From: Borreliella americana
GTDB taxonomy: Bacteria > Spirochaetota > Spirochaetia > Borreliales > Borreliaceae
Direction: 5' to 3'
Assembly: GCF_021043605.1 (NCBI RefSeq)
Contig: NZ_JAJNFB010000001.1
Span: 82,628-146,627, forward strand
Length of the DNA: 64,000 nucleotides
Part shown: positions 30,761-38,677 of the stretch, in pieces
Numbering within the stretch: position 1 is the stretch's first letter
Layout of the letters: the number at the start of each line of letters is the position of its first letter
Translations under genes and position numbers: made by a program
The notes under the pieces: model-generated
Seen by the model: the letters and a program-made list of their open reading frames with translations, nothing else
The model's database searches: none
What the model was told of the DNA's origin: nothing

Positions 30761-30849
30761 GGAGAGATGCCAGAGTGGCCGAATGGGGCTTCCTGCTAAG
30801 AAGTTGTCCTTTTAAAAGGGGACCATGGGTTCGAATCCCATTCTCTCCG
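30761..30849 (+). tRNA. tRNA-Ser(GCT)
   Basis: 89-nt class II tRNA with acceptor pairing GGAGAGA / TCTCTCC, discriminator G, a long variable arm and T-loop GGGTTCGAATCCC. The anticodon GCT at 30795-30797 reads AGC/AGT. CCA is not encoded. Confidence 0.96.
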
Positions 30850-30863
30850 TAATTATTTAAATC

Positions 30864-30890
30864 TTGACAGCGTTGTACTTTATTTATTAA
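30864..30890 (+). promoter_or_regulatory. probable promoter of tRNA-Ser(TGA)
   Basis: Perfect -35 TTGACA at 30864-30869 and a TATTAA -10 at 30885-30890 (15-nt spacer), 16 bp before the tRNA. The -10 is weak. Confidence 0.5.
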
Positions 30891-30906
30891 AATTTGTTTT
30901 AACTCT

Positions 30907-30993
30907 GGAGAGGTGGCAGAGTGGTTTAATGCTACGGTCTTGAAAACCGTTGTAGGTGCAAGCCTACCGTGAGTTCGAATCTCACCCTCTCCG
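30907..30993 (+). tRNA. tRNA-Ser(TGA)
   Basis: 87-nt class II tRNA with acceptor GGAGAGG / CCTCTCC, discriminator G, a long variable arm and T-arm GAGTTCGAATCTC. The anticodon TGA at 30941-30943 reads UCA and probably other UCN codons. Confidence 0.96.
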
Positions 30994-31046
30994 TAATTAT
31001 CATTTAATTTTAAGTATTAAGATTGGGAATGAAGGCTTTTGTTTGG

Positions 31047-31730
31047 TTAATATTCATTTTCTGTGTTTTCATGTATGGGAAATTGAAACTCAATTTTATC
31101 GCAACCATTACAATCATTTGAGAATGGATCATAAAAAACTATAATTTGGTTATTTTTAAAGTAATATTTATATCTTGGAAAGATTGTTGTTAATTTTTTT
31201 TCCAATTCTTTTGAACTGTGTTTTTCTTTGACATAAAAATCTTTAATTCTACTTTTTAGTTGTTCTTTTAATACATTTATTAAAGAGTCTAGCTGATCTT
31301 TTGATATTATTTCTGAAATTTCTATTTTTTTGTTTCCTTTTAAGTTTAAAGAATAATATTTCAAGAAGGTGCTTGATTCTTTTTCTCTAAAAGATTCTTT
31401 GTATAAAATAGATGTAATGCCAATATTTTCATTTTTAAATATTGTAAAGTTGGAAAAATAAAAATATTCATTTTTTGAGTTTTCGGTTTTTGATATTTTA
31501 TTTTCGATGTATTTTTTCCATTTTTTTATTAGGTTTTCAAATTCAAAGTTTGCATTTTCCATAAAAGGAATTTTTGCATCTATGTGGAGAATATTATTGT
31601 TTTTTAGTATTTCGTTTTCTTTGATATTTTTAGTTTTTATTGTTAAGTTAGAATTAACTTCACTTGAGACTGTTTTAGAGCATGACAGAATAGATAATAT
31701 TGAAAGAAAAATGATTATTTTAGTTTTCAC
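31047..31730 (-). CDS. putative lipoprotein with DUF3298 (PdaC/RsiV-like) domain
   Basis: 227 aa (B31 position BB0460). The signal peptide IIIFLSILSILSC ends in a lipobox Cys at residue 17. The mature part follows the DUF4163-DUF3298 pattern of PdaC/RsiV proteins: a pairing helix (FENLIKKWKKYIENKIS), strands (EYFYFSNFTIF; YYSLNLKGNKKIEISEII) and a C-terminal YYFKNNQIIVFYDPF. This domain occurs in anti-sigma and peptidoglycan-associated proteins; its role here is unknown. It lies alone on the minus strand inside the tRNA cluster. Confidence 0.65.
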   Translation of the reverse strand: MKTKIIIFLSILSILSCSKTVSSEVNSNLTIKTKNIKENEILKNNNILHIDAKIPFMENANFEFENLIKKWKKYIENKISKTENSKNEYFYFSNFTIFKNENIGITSILYKESFREKESSTFLKYYSLNLKGNKKIEISEIISKDQLDSLINVLKEQLKSRIKDFYVKEKHSSKELEKKLTTIFPRYKYYFKNNQIIVFYDPFSNDCNGCDKIEFQFPIHENTENEY

Positions 31731-31754
31731 AATTTCTCCATTTTCCGGCGAATG

Positions 31755-31794
31755 TTTTTATTGTAATAAATAGCAATTTTTATTACAATAAAAA
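31755..31794. repeat. 16-bp perfect inverted repeat between a lipoprotein gene and tRNA-Arg
   Basis: Arms TTTTTATTGTAATAAA (31755-31770) and TTTATTACAATAAAAA (31779-31794) around an 8-nt spacer. It lies upstream of both flanking divergent units, 24 nt before the lipoprotein start and 10 nt before tRNA-Arg, so a regulator site is more likely than a terminator. Confidence 0.5.
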
Positions 31795-31804
31795 TTAATT
31801 GTTT

Positions 31805-31878
31805 GTGTCCATAGCTCAGTTGGATAGAGCGTTAGATTGCGATTCTTAAGGTCGGAGGTTCAAGTCCTCTTGGACACG
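31805..31878 (+). tRNA. tRNA-Arg(GCG)
   Basis: 74-nt tRNA with acceptor GTGTCCA / TGGACAC, D-arm GCTCAGTTGGATAGAGC and T-arm GGAGGTTCAAGTCCTCT. The anticodon loop TTGCGAT places GCG at 31839-31841. The anticodon stem has one T-T mismatch (second pair). Most bacteria read CGN with an ACG tRNA; here position 34 is G. Confidence 0.88.
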
Positions 31879-31895
31879 GAAAAGTTTGTTAGTCT

Positions 31896-31982
31896 GGAGA
31901 GATGGCCGAGTGGCTTAAGGCGCGCGCTTGGAAAGCGTGTATACAGTAAAATGTATCATGGGTTCGAATCCCATTCTCTCCG
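31896..31982 (+). tRNA. tRNA-Ser(GGA)
   Basis: 87-nt class II tRNA with acceptor GGAGAGA / TCTCTCC, discriminator G, a long variable arm and T-arm GGGTTCGAATCCC. The anticodon GGA at 31930-31932 reads UCC/UCT. It is 17 nt after tRNA-Arg and 3 nt before the 4.5S RNA, so all three are probably cotranscribed. Confidence 0.96.
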
Positions 31983-31985
31983 ATT

Positions 31986-32079
31986 CCTAGGACCCGTACT
32001 ATCAAGTATTGCTGAATCCCGTCAGGACTGGAAGGTAGCAGCGGTAAGCAATTTTTTTGATGAGTACGTAAGTCTTAGG
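31986..32079 (+). ncRNA. ffs: signal recognition particle 4.5S RNA
   Basis: The conserved apical SRP domain is visible as CCGTCAGGACTGGAAGG and TAGCAGCGG (32019-32044), including the GGAA-type tetraloop region. Long-range helices support the ends: CCTAGGAC with GTCTTAGG, CGTACT with AGTACG, ATCAA with TTGAT and ATTGCT with AGCAAT. It is a short SRP RNA lacking the Alu domain. With Ffh it targets membrane proteins to SecYEG and YidC. The exact ends may differ by a few bases. The 232-nt gap to dnaX holds no other recognised feature. Confidence 0.92.
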
Positions 32080-32311
32080 TTTAATTTTGAGCCCAAATGT
32101 AATGCTTTGCTTTATGTTAGGATGTGGATTTGTCTTTTTGAAGCTTTCAATTTTATTATATTTTTAGGAAGCCTGTTTTGTTAGATATTTTTTTATGTTT
32201 CATAAAATTCTTTGATAATTCTTTTAAAGCGTAGTTCTGAGATATAAATATGTTATATAGTATATACTTACTAATATTTTACTTATTAAAGCACGGGGAG
32301 GTAAAAAGTTA

Positions 32312-33994
32312 ATGGCGTCTTCAAGAGGCACTGCTCTTAAGAAACGTCCCAGAGATTTCAACTCTCTTGAAGGGCAAGACTTTGTTGTTGAAACTTTAAA
32401 GCATTCTATAGAGAAAAATAAAATAGCTAATGCCTATATCTTTTCAGGACCAAGAGGCGTTGGTAAAACTTCATCAGCCAGGGCTTTTGCAAGATGCTTA
32501 AATTGCAGGAATGGTCCGACAGTTATGCCATGTGGGGAGTGCAGCAATTGTAAATCTATTGAGAATGACAGCAGTCTTGATGTTGTTGAAATTGATGGTG
32601 CTTCAAACACTTCGGTCCAAGATATTAGACAAATTAAAGAAGAGATAATGTTTCCTCCTGCAATTTCTAAATATAGAATATATATTATTGATGAAGTTCA
32701 TATGCTTTCCAATTCTGCTTTTAATGCTCTTTTAAAGACAATTGAAGAACCTCCAAGTTATATTGTTTTTATTTTTGCCACTACAGAGTCACACAAGCTT
32801 CCAGAGACAATAAAAAGTAGATGTCAACATTTTAGTTTTAAACTTTTATCTTTAGAAAAGATTTATAATATGCTTAAAAAGGTTTGCTTAGAGGATCATA
32901 TTAAATATGAAGATGAGGCTTTAAAATGGATTGCATATAAAAGTAGCGGTAGCGTAAGAGATGCCTATACCCTTTTTGATCAGATAGTTTCTTTTAGTGA
33001 TTCTAACATTAAATTAGATCAAATAAGATCCAAGATGGGCTTAACCAATGATGAATTTTTGGAAAAGTTGTCAGTTAGCATTCTTGGTGAAGATGTAAAA
33101 GAGCTGATTTGTGTTCTTGATTCTATTTTTTTATCTGGAGTGTCTTATGAGCAATTTCTTTTAGATTCAATTGAATTTTTTAGAGAGGCATTATTTTTAA
33201 AGATAGGTATTAAAAATTTTGAGTTTATTGGAATCAAATCTGAAAATTTGAGAAAAAAATTAATTGAGTTTGATTTGAACTACCTTGAAAGAATTATTGT
33301 TGTTTTGCTTGAAACTTACAGAGATTTGCAATTTTCGGTTAATCCAAAATATGAGCTTGAGATTAATTTTATTAAAATTTTAAGACTTAAAAATTATATT
33401 CCAAATCATGTTTTAATAAAGCAAATCCAAAATCTTGAAGACAATTTGTTAGCAAATATTGCCGTAGATTCAAATAATTTGGATGTTTTATCAAATAATA
33501 AGGGCGAAGATGATTTGGCTTTTATTCCATCCAAATCTAGCTTTAAATGTGAATTTCCCGAAATCAAATCTTTAGAAAAAGAGGAAGCCGATCGTGATGA
33601 AAATTTGTCAACAAAAATTGATAGAAATATTTTAGAGACTAGTAACATTGACGAGATTGATGAAATTTTTATTGAAGATGATAATTCGAGTAATTTAAAT
33701 GATTTTATTGATATAAGAGATAAATTTATTTATATTGTTTCAAGGTATGTTCAAACCTTAGTTCATTCAGGCGAAGTTGCTATTGATAACAATGTTCTTT
33801 ATTATAAGGTGTTTAGCGAGTTTGAGTATAATGAGCTTCAAAATTATAAAGGTGAGATAAGATCTGAATTTTATAAAGAATTTCCCAATTTAAGCATTGT
33901 GTTTCAGAAAAATTTTCAAAACTCTGAAAAGGATTTTGAAAAATTAGAAACTGTAAAAAATATTTTTGGAGCAAGTGAAGTTCTGGAGGGATAA
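32312..33994 (+). CDS. dnaX: DNA polymerase III subunits gamma and tau
   Basis: 560-aa clamp-loader ATPase. Walker A is in GPRGVGKTSSARAFARC, the zinc knuckle in CLNCRNG...CGECSNCKSI, Walker B in IYIIDEVHMLS, and the sensor 1 region in IFATTESHKLPETIKSRC. The C-terminal ~200 residues are divergent. GGGGAGG lies 11 nt before the ATG. No programmed-frameshift signal was identified. ebfC follows by 4 nt, the usual dnaX-ybaB pairing. Confidence 0.95.
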   Translation: MASSRGTALKKRPRDFNSLEGQDFVVETLKHSIEKNKIANAYIFSGPRGVGKTSSARAFARCLNCRNGPTVMPCGECSNCKSIENDSSLDVVEIDGASNTSVQDIRQIKEEIMFPPAISKYRIYIIDEVHMLSNSAFNALLKTIEEPPSYIVFIFATTESHKLPETIKSRCQHFSFKLLSLEKIYNMLKKVCLEDHIKYEDEALKWIAYKSSGSVRDAYTLFDQIVSFSDSNIKLDQIRSKMGLTNDEFLEKLSVSILGEDVKELICVLDSIFLSGVSYEQFLLDSIEFFREALFLKIGIKNFEFIGIKSENLRKKLIEFDLNYLERIIVVLLETYRDLQFSVNPKYELEINFIKILRLKNYIPNHVLIKQIQNLEDNLLANIAVDSNNLDVLSNNKGEDDLAFIPSKSSFKCEFPEIKSLEKEEADRDENLSTKIDRNILETSNIDEIDEIFIEDDNSSNLNDFIDIRDKFIYIVSRYVQTLVHSGEVAIDNNVLYYKVFSEFEYNELQNYKGEIRSEFYKEFPNLSIVFQKNFQNSEKDFEKLETVKNIFGASEVLEG

Positions 33995-33998
33995 AAAT

Positions 33999-34298
33999 AT
34001 GGCAGTAAATCCGTTAGATTTTTTGAAAAATATGTCTAGTGTTAAGGATAATATTGACAATATTAAAAAGGAAATTTCTAAAATTACGGTTTGTGGTAAA
34101 GCAGGTAGTAATATTGTTGCTATTGAAATGGATGGCGAATTTAATATTAAAAAAGTTTCAATTAATAAGGAATTTTTTGATGATTTAGACAATGATGCTT
34201 TTGAGCAAATGGTTAAATCTGCTTTAAATGATGCTGTTTCTAAAGTTAAAGAAGAGATAAAATTAAAAACTATGGGAGTTCTTCCTTTTGGAATGTAG
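33999..34298 (+). CDS. ebfC: nucleoid-associated DNA-binding protein EbfC (YbaB family)
   Basis: 99 aa from the ATG at 33999, chosen because GGAGGG lies 8 nt upstream; the frame continues upstream inside dnaX but without a ribosome site. YbaB/EbfC fold: an N-terminal helix, strands (KITVCGKAGSNIVAIEMDGE) and a C-terminal helix. In B. burgdorferi EbfC binds GTnAC sites near erp operons, coats DNA broadly and influences many genes. It is cotranscribed with dnaX. Confidence 0.93.
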   Translation: MAVNPLDFLKNMSSVKDNIDNIKKEISKITVCGKAGSNIVAIEMDGEFNIKKVSINKEFFDDLDNDAFEQMVKSALNDAVSKVKEEIKLKTMGVLPFGM

Positions 34299-34467
34299 TT
34301 TTTAATTTTGTAAAAGTTATATTTTGATTTTTAAATATAATGTTAGGTGCTTTATAACTTGTAGTATTCCATATAAATATAATGAATCATATATAATTTT
34401 GTATTAAATAATTATTTTTATTTATTTAATTATTTTTAAGTACATGTCCTAAATTTTAGGAGGATTT

Positions 34468-34977
34468 ATGTCAATGTTATTACAAAAAACTTTATGTATT
34501 ATTAAGCCAGATGGAGTTAGAAGGGGGTTAATTGGCGATGTAGTTTCTAGATTTGAAAGAGTAGGTTTAAAAATGGTGGCTGCTAAAATGCTTATTGTTG
34601 ATGAGAGTTTAGCAAAAAAACATTATTTATACGATGATATTGCCTTTAGACATAGTGAGGCAGTTTGGAATTCTTTAATTAAATTTATTTCAAATTCTCC
34701 TGTTTTTGCATTTGTTATTGAAGGGGTTGAAAGTATTGAGGTTGTTAGGAAGCTTTGTGGTGCTACTGAGCCAAAATTAGCTGTTCCTGGAACAATACGG
34801 GGAGATTTTTCTTATCATAGTTTTAATTATTCAAATGAAAAAGGTTTTTCAATTTACAATGTGATTCATGCATCTGCAAATGAGGTAGATGCGATTCGTG
34901 AAATACCAATTTGGTTTAAAGACAATGAAATTTTAAGCTACAAAAGAGATGATGAATGTGAACATTATTATTGTTAA
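34468..34977 (+). CDS. ndk: nucleoside diphosphate kinase
   Basis: 169 aa, longer than the ~143 residues of typical bacterial Ndk because of inserts in the central part. It transfers the gamma phosphate between NTPs and NDPs. TLCIIKPDGVRRGLIG opens the protein and the catalytic His134 is in NVIHASANE. AGGAGG is upstream. This is important in an organism that salvages purines and pyrimidines. Confidence 0.95.
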   Translation: MSMLLQKTLCIIKPDGVRRGLIGDVVSRFERVGLKMVAAKMLIVDESLAKKHYLYDDIAFRHSEAVWNSLIKFISNSPVFAFVIEGVESIEVVRKLCGATEPKLAVPGTIRGDFSYHSFNYSNEKGFSIYNVIHASANEVDAIREIPIWFKDNEILSYKRDDECEHYYC

Positions 34978-34993
34978 TTTTTATAAGTCTATT

Positions 34994-35108
34994 TCCTTTC
35001 AAAGGAATAAGGTGTAAATTGCCCTTATCCTAATTCTAAAATAAGAGCAATTTTTGAATTTTTAGGAGAATTCTTATATAAAAGATTGCTCTTAAGAGCA
35101 GTGTTTTT
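34994..35108. repeat. cluster of inverted repeats downstream of ndk
   Basis: Several pairings lie in the 267-nt gap: CCTTTCAAAGG (34995-35005), ATAAGG (35007-35012) with CCTTAT (35023-35028), TAAGAGCAAT (35042-35051) with ATTGCTCTTA (35085-35094), and the palindrome GCTCTTAAGAGC (35088-35099) followed by AGTGTTTTT. The last part could end ndk transcription; the rest may be a structured RNA or 3' processing region. No known RNA family was recognised. Confidence 0.4.
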
Positions 35109-35244
35109 ATCTTGGTTTTATGTTTTACATTATAATTGATTATATAAATAAATTTTGTTTGATAAAGTTTATAATGTTGCGTTGTTATGTTTAATGGATT
35201 TTCAATTAAAATAGAAAAAATTTCTAATCTTGTAAAAAATATTT

Positions 35245-35772
35245 ATGAAAATACTTAGGCTTTATTTATTATTTTTGTTTTTTGCTTGTACTTTCAATTA
35301 TGATGAATATTCTAGTAGATCTGATATGGTCAAAAAGTTTCCTTCAATACAAATATTAGGAATCAAGTATTATAACGTTGTATACAATAAAGAGCAAACC
35401 GTTTTAAATTCTTTGAGTTTTAGTTATTTTAATGACTATAAAATTTATAAGGCAGAAAATGGAAACTTTTTATATCATTCACTAAATAATGAAATTTCAG
35501 GGAAGTTTAATAATTTGGAAGGTTCTTATATCACAAAGGATTTGGATATGAGAGATTCTGTAGAATTTAAAATAGAAGATAAAAATAATTATTATTTGCT
35601 TAATTCGAATAGGCTTTTATGGAAGAACAAAGACAAGAAGTTGCAATCTCCTCCAAATGAGCTAGTATTAATTAGGTTTAATGATAGCAAAATAAAAGGA
35701 AAAGGATTTTCTTATTTTTTAAAGAGCAATGTTTTTTATTTTGATTCTGGAGTTGAAGGAATCATGAATTGA
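35245..35772 (+). CDS. LptC-like lipoprotein
   Basis: 175 aa (B31 position BB0464) with an N-terminal hydrophobic segment ILRLYLLFLFFAC ending in a possible lipid-modified Cys at residue 15. Strand-rich sequence follows (FSYFNDYKIYKAENGNF; ISGKFNNLEGSYIT), as expected for the periplasmic beta-jellyroll of LptC. The assignment rests mainly on position directly before lptA- and lptB-like genes. Its stop overlaps the next start (TTGA). Confidence 0.55.
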   Translation: MKILRLYLLFLFFACTFNYDEYSSRSDMVKKFPSIQILGIKYYNVVYNKEQTVLNSLSFSYFNDYKIYKAENGNFLYHSLNNEISGKFNNLEGSYITKDLDMRDSVEFKIEDKNNYYLLNSNRLLWKNKDKKLQSPPNELVLIRFNDSKIKGKGFSYFLKSNVFYFDSGVEGIMN

Positions 35773-36464
35773 GGGATTTAATTTTAATATGGATTTTTAT
35801 TATTTTTGTTAACAATATTCAAGCAACGCAAATAGAATCCAGTCTTAAATCTGAAAGGCTTAAGGGAGATGATGAGAAAAACACTAATTTTACCTTTAAG
35901 TCAGATTTTGCACAAGGAGTAGCGTCTTCTTTTTATAAAAAAATTGTATTAAAAGGAAATTCAGAGGTCATTTCTTCAAATTTTAATCTTAGAGCAGATG
36001 AAATTGAAATTTATGGAGACAATGGCTCTTATCTTGAAGCTAGAGGCAATGTTTTTTATAAAGATTATAAGAATAAGATGAATGTTAAAGCCCAATTTTT
36101 GTTTTTTAATAGAAAGTTGGACAATTTTTATCTTCAAAAAGGGGTTGAGCTTGAAGACTTAGAAAATAATATGCTTGTTAAAGCAGAAAGAATTGAAGGT
36201 AGCAATAAAGCCAATGTTTATATTATGCAATATTCTGTTAAAATATATAAGGATGATACTTTTGCAAGAGCTGAAAATGGGACTTATAATAAAGAAGAAA
36301 AAGAAATGATTCTTGAGGGAGTTCCAGTAATTTATCAGAAAGACAACTATTATTCTGCTTCAAGAATAATTTTCAATACAAAAACTAATAGGTATAAACT
36401 TGAGGGAAGTGTTGAGGGAGAATTTACTCAAGTTGAAAATGATGTTTCTGAAGAAAAAAAATAA
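35769..36464 (+). CDS. LptA/OstA-like periplasmic bridge protein
   Basis: 231 aa (B31 position BB0465) starting at TTG 35769. A signal peptide (LILIWIFIIFVNNIQA) precedes OstA/LptA repeats with alternating strands: IVLKGNSEVISSNFNLRADEIEIYGDNGSYLEARGNVFYKD. LptA forms the bridge carrying lipopolysaccharide to the outer membrane in Gram-negatives. Borrelia has no LPS, so the cargo must differ; an LptD homologue in B. burgdorferi is reported to act in surface lipoprotein export. Confidence 0.8.
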   Translation: MRDLILIWIFIIFVNNIQATQIESSLKSERLKGDDEKNTNFTFKSDFAQGVASSFYKKIVLKGNSEVISSNFNLRADEIEIYGDNGSYLEARGNVFYKDYKNKMNVKAQFLFFNRKLDNFYLQKGVELEDLENNMLVKAERIEGSNKANVYIMQYSVKIYKDDTFARAENGTYNKEEKEMILEGVPVIYQKDNYYSASRIIFNTKTNRYKLEGSVEGEFTQVENDVSEEKK

Positions 36465-37233
36465 AATAAAAGAGATTAAGGAAAGTCTTAACCTTAATTT
36501 TGTAAATAATGTTGTCTTAAAAGCAGACAACATTATTAAAAAGTATGGCGAAAAGTTTGCTGTTAATGGTATTACAATTAACATTCATAAAGGTGAGGTT
36601 GTGGGGCTTCTTGGTCCAAATGGAGCTGGCAAAACAACAACATTTTATACTATTGTAGGTTTTATTAAGCCTAATGCAGGCAAAGTTTTAATCAATGATT
36701 ATAACATTTCATCTCTTAATATGTATGAGCGCGCACGAATAGGAATTGTGTATCTTCCCCAAGATGCTTCAATTTTTAGAGAACTTACAGTTGAAGAGAA
36801 TATCATGGTTGCTTTAGAGAGAAGAGAAGATCTATCTAATGCTGAGCGCAAGATAGAACTTGTGAATTTACTTAAAGAATTTGAGATAAAAAGAATACAA
36901 AGCCAAAAAGCGTATACTCTTTCTGGTGGAGAGAGAAGGCGGGCAGAAATAGCAAGAGCTTTGGCTGTAAATCCCTATTTTTTACTCCTAGATGAACCTT
37001 TTGCTGGTATTGATCCTATTGCAATTGGGGATATAAAGAATATAATAAAAATTTTAAAAGAGAGAAATATAGGAGTTCTTATTACTGATCATAATGTAAG
37101 AGATGCTTTTGATATAATCGATAGAGCTTATATTGTTTATCAGGGGCAAGTGCTTGATGAGGGTGGTGTTGATTATATAATAAGCAGCGAAAAAGCCAAG
37201 AAGCTTTATTTGGGAGAAGAATTTAGATTATGA
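36442..37233 (+). CDS. lptB: LptB-type ABC transporter ATPase
   Basis: About 263 aa from the ATG at 36442; the frame is open further upstream (36400), but LptB proteins begin near VVLKADNIIKKYGEK. Walker A GPNGAGKTTTF, Q-loop LPQDASIFRELTVEEN, signature LSGGERRRAEIARAL and Walker B YFLLLDEPFAGIDP are all present. It powers the Lpt exporter with LptF/G, which are not in the window. It overlaps the LptA-like gene by 23 nt and pgeF by 4 nt. Confidence 0.9.
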   Translation: MFLKKKNKIKEIKESLNLNFVNNVVLKADNIIKKYGEKFAVNGITINIHKGEVVGLLGPNGAGKTTTFYTIVGFIKPNAGKVLINDYNISSLNMYERARIGIVYLPQDASIFRELTVEENIMVALERREDLSNAERKIELVNLLKEFEIKRIQSQKAYTLSGGERRRAEIARALAVNPYFLLLDEPFAGIDPIAIGDIKNIIKILKERNIGVLITDHNVRDAFDIIDRAYIVYQGQVLDEGGVDYIISSEKAKKLYLGEEFRL

Positions 37234-37919
37234 AAACAATAGAGCATGAACTTTATTATGAATTTAGAATAGCTGATGATGTTAAAATGATTTATACCAA
37301 AAAACCTTTTAATATAAATTTAAAAGAACTTAGTAATGATAATTTTAACTTTGTTCCTAAGTCTAAGAAAATAAAATATTTAAAGCAATTGCATACAGAT
37401 ATTATTTATAAGGTCGAAGATAATTTTATTAATTTTCAAAAAGGGGATGGTCTTATATCTAGCTCTTTAGATGTAGCCCTTGTTGCTTACTTTGCAGATT
37501 GTCTTCCGATATATTTGTATGATTCAGTGAAAAAAATTATAGGGCTTATTCACAGTGGATATAAAGGAAGCTTTAATTTGATTATTTTAAAAATGTTGTT
37601 TATGTTTGAAAAAATGGGATCAACTTTTAAGGATTTGAAAATTGTTTTTGGACCTTATAACAGATCTTGTTGTTATGAAGTTTCTGAAATTTTCTTAAAA
37701 GAAGTAAGTAATAAATTTAGCAAGGATTTATTAAATGCTTCTTTTGTAACAAGAGATGGTAAAATATATTTTGATAATGCTAGTTTTAATTTAAATTTAC
37801 TTTCTAGTTTTAATTTAAATATTTATAATTCAAAGCTTTGTACGTATTGTTTGGAAAATCTTTATTCTTATAGAAGATTAAGAGAAAGTCAAAGTTATGC
37901 TTTAATTTGGAGAATTTAA
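37230..37919 (+). CDS. pgeF: YfiH/PgeF family polyphenol oxidase-like protein
   Basis: 229-aa member of the Cu-oxidase_4 / YfiH family. Metal-site motifs are KQLHTD, YFADCLPIYLYD and LIHSGYKGS (family HAGWRG), with CCYEVS near the end. E. coli YfiH (PgeF) removes mis-incorporated L-Ser from UDP-MurNAc during peptidoglycan synthesis; others in the family act on purine nucleosides. In this operon next to envelope genes the peptidoglycan role is plausible. Confidence 0.8.
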   Translation: MKTIEHELYYEFRIADDVKMIYTKKPFNINLKELSNDNFNFVPKSKKIKYLKQLHTDIIYKVEDNFINFQKGDGLISSSLDVALVAYFADCLPIYLYDSVKKIIGLIHSGYKGSFNLIILKMLFMFEKMGSTFKDLKIVFGPYNRSCCYEVSEIFLKEVSNKFSKDLLNASFVTRDGKIYFDNASFNLNLLSSFNLNIYNSKLCTYCLENLYSYRRLRESQSYALIWRI

Positions 37920-37920
37920 T

Positions 37921-38667
37921 TTGAATGTAAGGGATTTGTCTTTTAAGCTTAATTCAATTTTTGATATAAATAAGTATGAGCATATTGATAAAAATTTAAA
38001 TGGGCTTCAGGTAGGAAATCTTAATGCCGAAGTTAACAAGGTTGCCTTTGCTGTTGATGCCAGCTTTTCAACTTTAAAAGAAGCAAAAGGAAATGATTTC
38101 TTAATTACCCATCACGGTATTTTTTGGTCAAAAAAAGAGCGTATTGTTTCTAATATATATGGTAAAACAAAATTTTTAATTGAAAATAATTTAGCGCTTT
38201 ATTCGGTGCACTTACCTATGGATGCTCATTCTCTTTATTCGCATAGTAAAGTGCTATCAGATTTTTTAGGATTAAAAAATCCTTTTGCTTTTGCAAATTA
38301 TGGTGGGTGTAATCTAGGAATTATTGCCGATTCTGTTTTTAGCTTTTCTGAAATTTTAGAAAAAATCAAAAAGGAAAATAAACATATTCTTTTTTCGAAA
38401 AAGTTCAAAGAATCGGTAAATAAGGTTGCAATTGTTAGTGGTTCTGGATACTCTTTTTTTGAAGAAGCTTTATGTCATGATGTAGATTTGTTTATAACTG
38501 GTGATACTTCTCATCAAATATATTCTTTGGCAGAAGAATTCGGCGTGAACTTGATTTTTGCAGGTCATTATTTTACTGAAACTTTTGGTTTAATTAAATT
38601 AATGGAAGATTTCAAAATTCAAGAAGATTTAGAGGTTAAATTTATTTGTAAAAATACTAATTTATAA
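37921..38667 (+). CDS. NIF3-like / GTP cyclohydrolase 1 type 2 family metal protein
   Basis: 248 aa starting at TTG, 1 nt after pgeF. NIF3 family motifs are NLNGLQVGN, FLITHHGIFW (metal His pair), VHLPMDAH, LFITGDTSH and FAGHYFTETFG. NIF3 proteins form toroidal hexamers with a dinuclear metal centre; their reaction remains uncertain despite the GTP cyclohydrolase label. Confidence 0.85.
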   Translation: MNVRDLSFKLNSIFDINKYEHIDKNLNGLQVGNLNAEVNKVAFAVDASFSTLKEAKGNDFLITHHGIFWSKKERIVSNIYGKTKFLIENNLALYSVHLPMDAHSLYSHSKVLSDFLGLKNPFAFANYGGCNLGIIADSVFSFSEILEKIKKENKHILFSKKFKESVNKVAIVSGSGYSFFEEALCHDVDLFITGDTSHQIYSLAEEFGVNLIFAGHYFTETFGLIKLMEDFKIQEDLEVKFICKNTNL

Positions 38668-38677
38668 GGATTTTTGT

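Noticed and set aside
30956..31144. 62-codon open frame overlapping tRNA-Ser(TGA)
   Set aside because: It begins within the tRNA gene and runs antisense into the lipoprotein end; a chance frame.
36400..36441. Extended N-terminus of LptB
   Set aside because: It lies wholly within the LptA-like gene, lacks family similarity, and an ATG pair at 36439-36444 gives a normal length.
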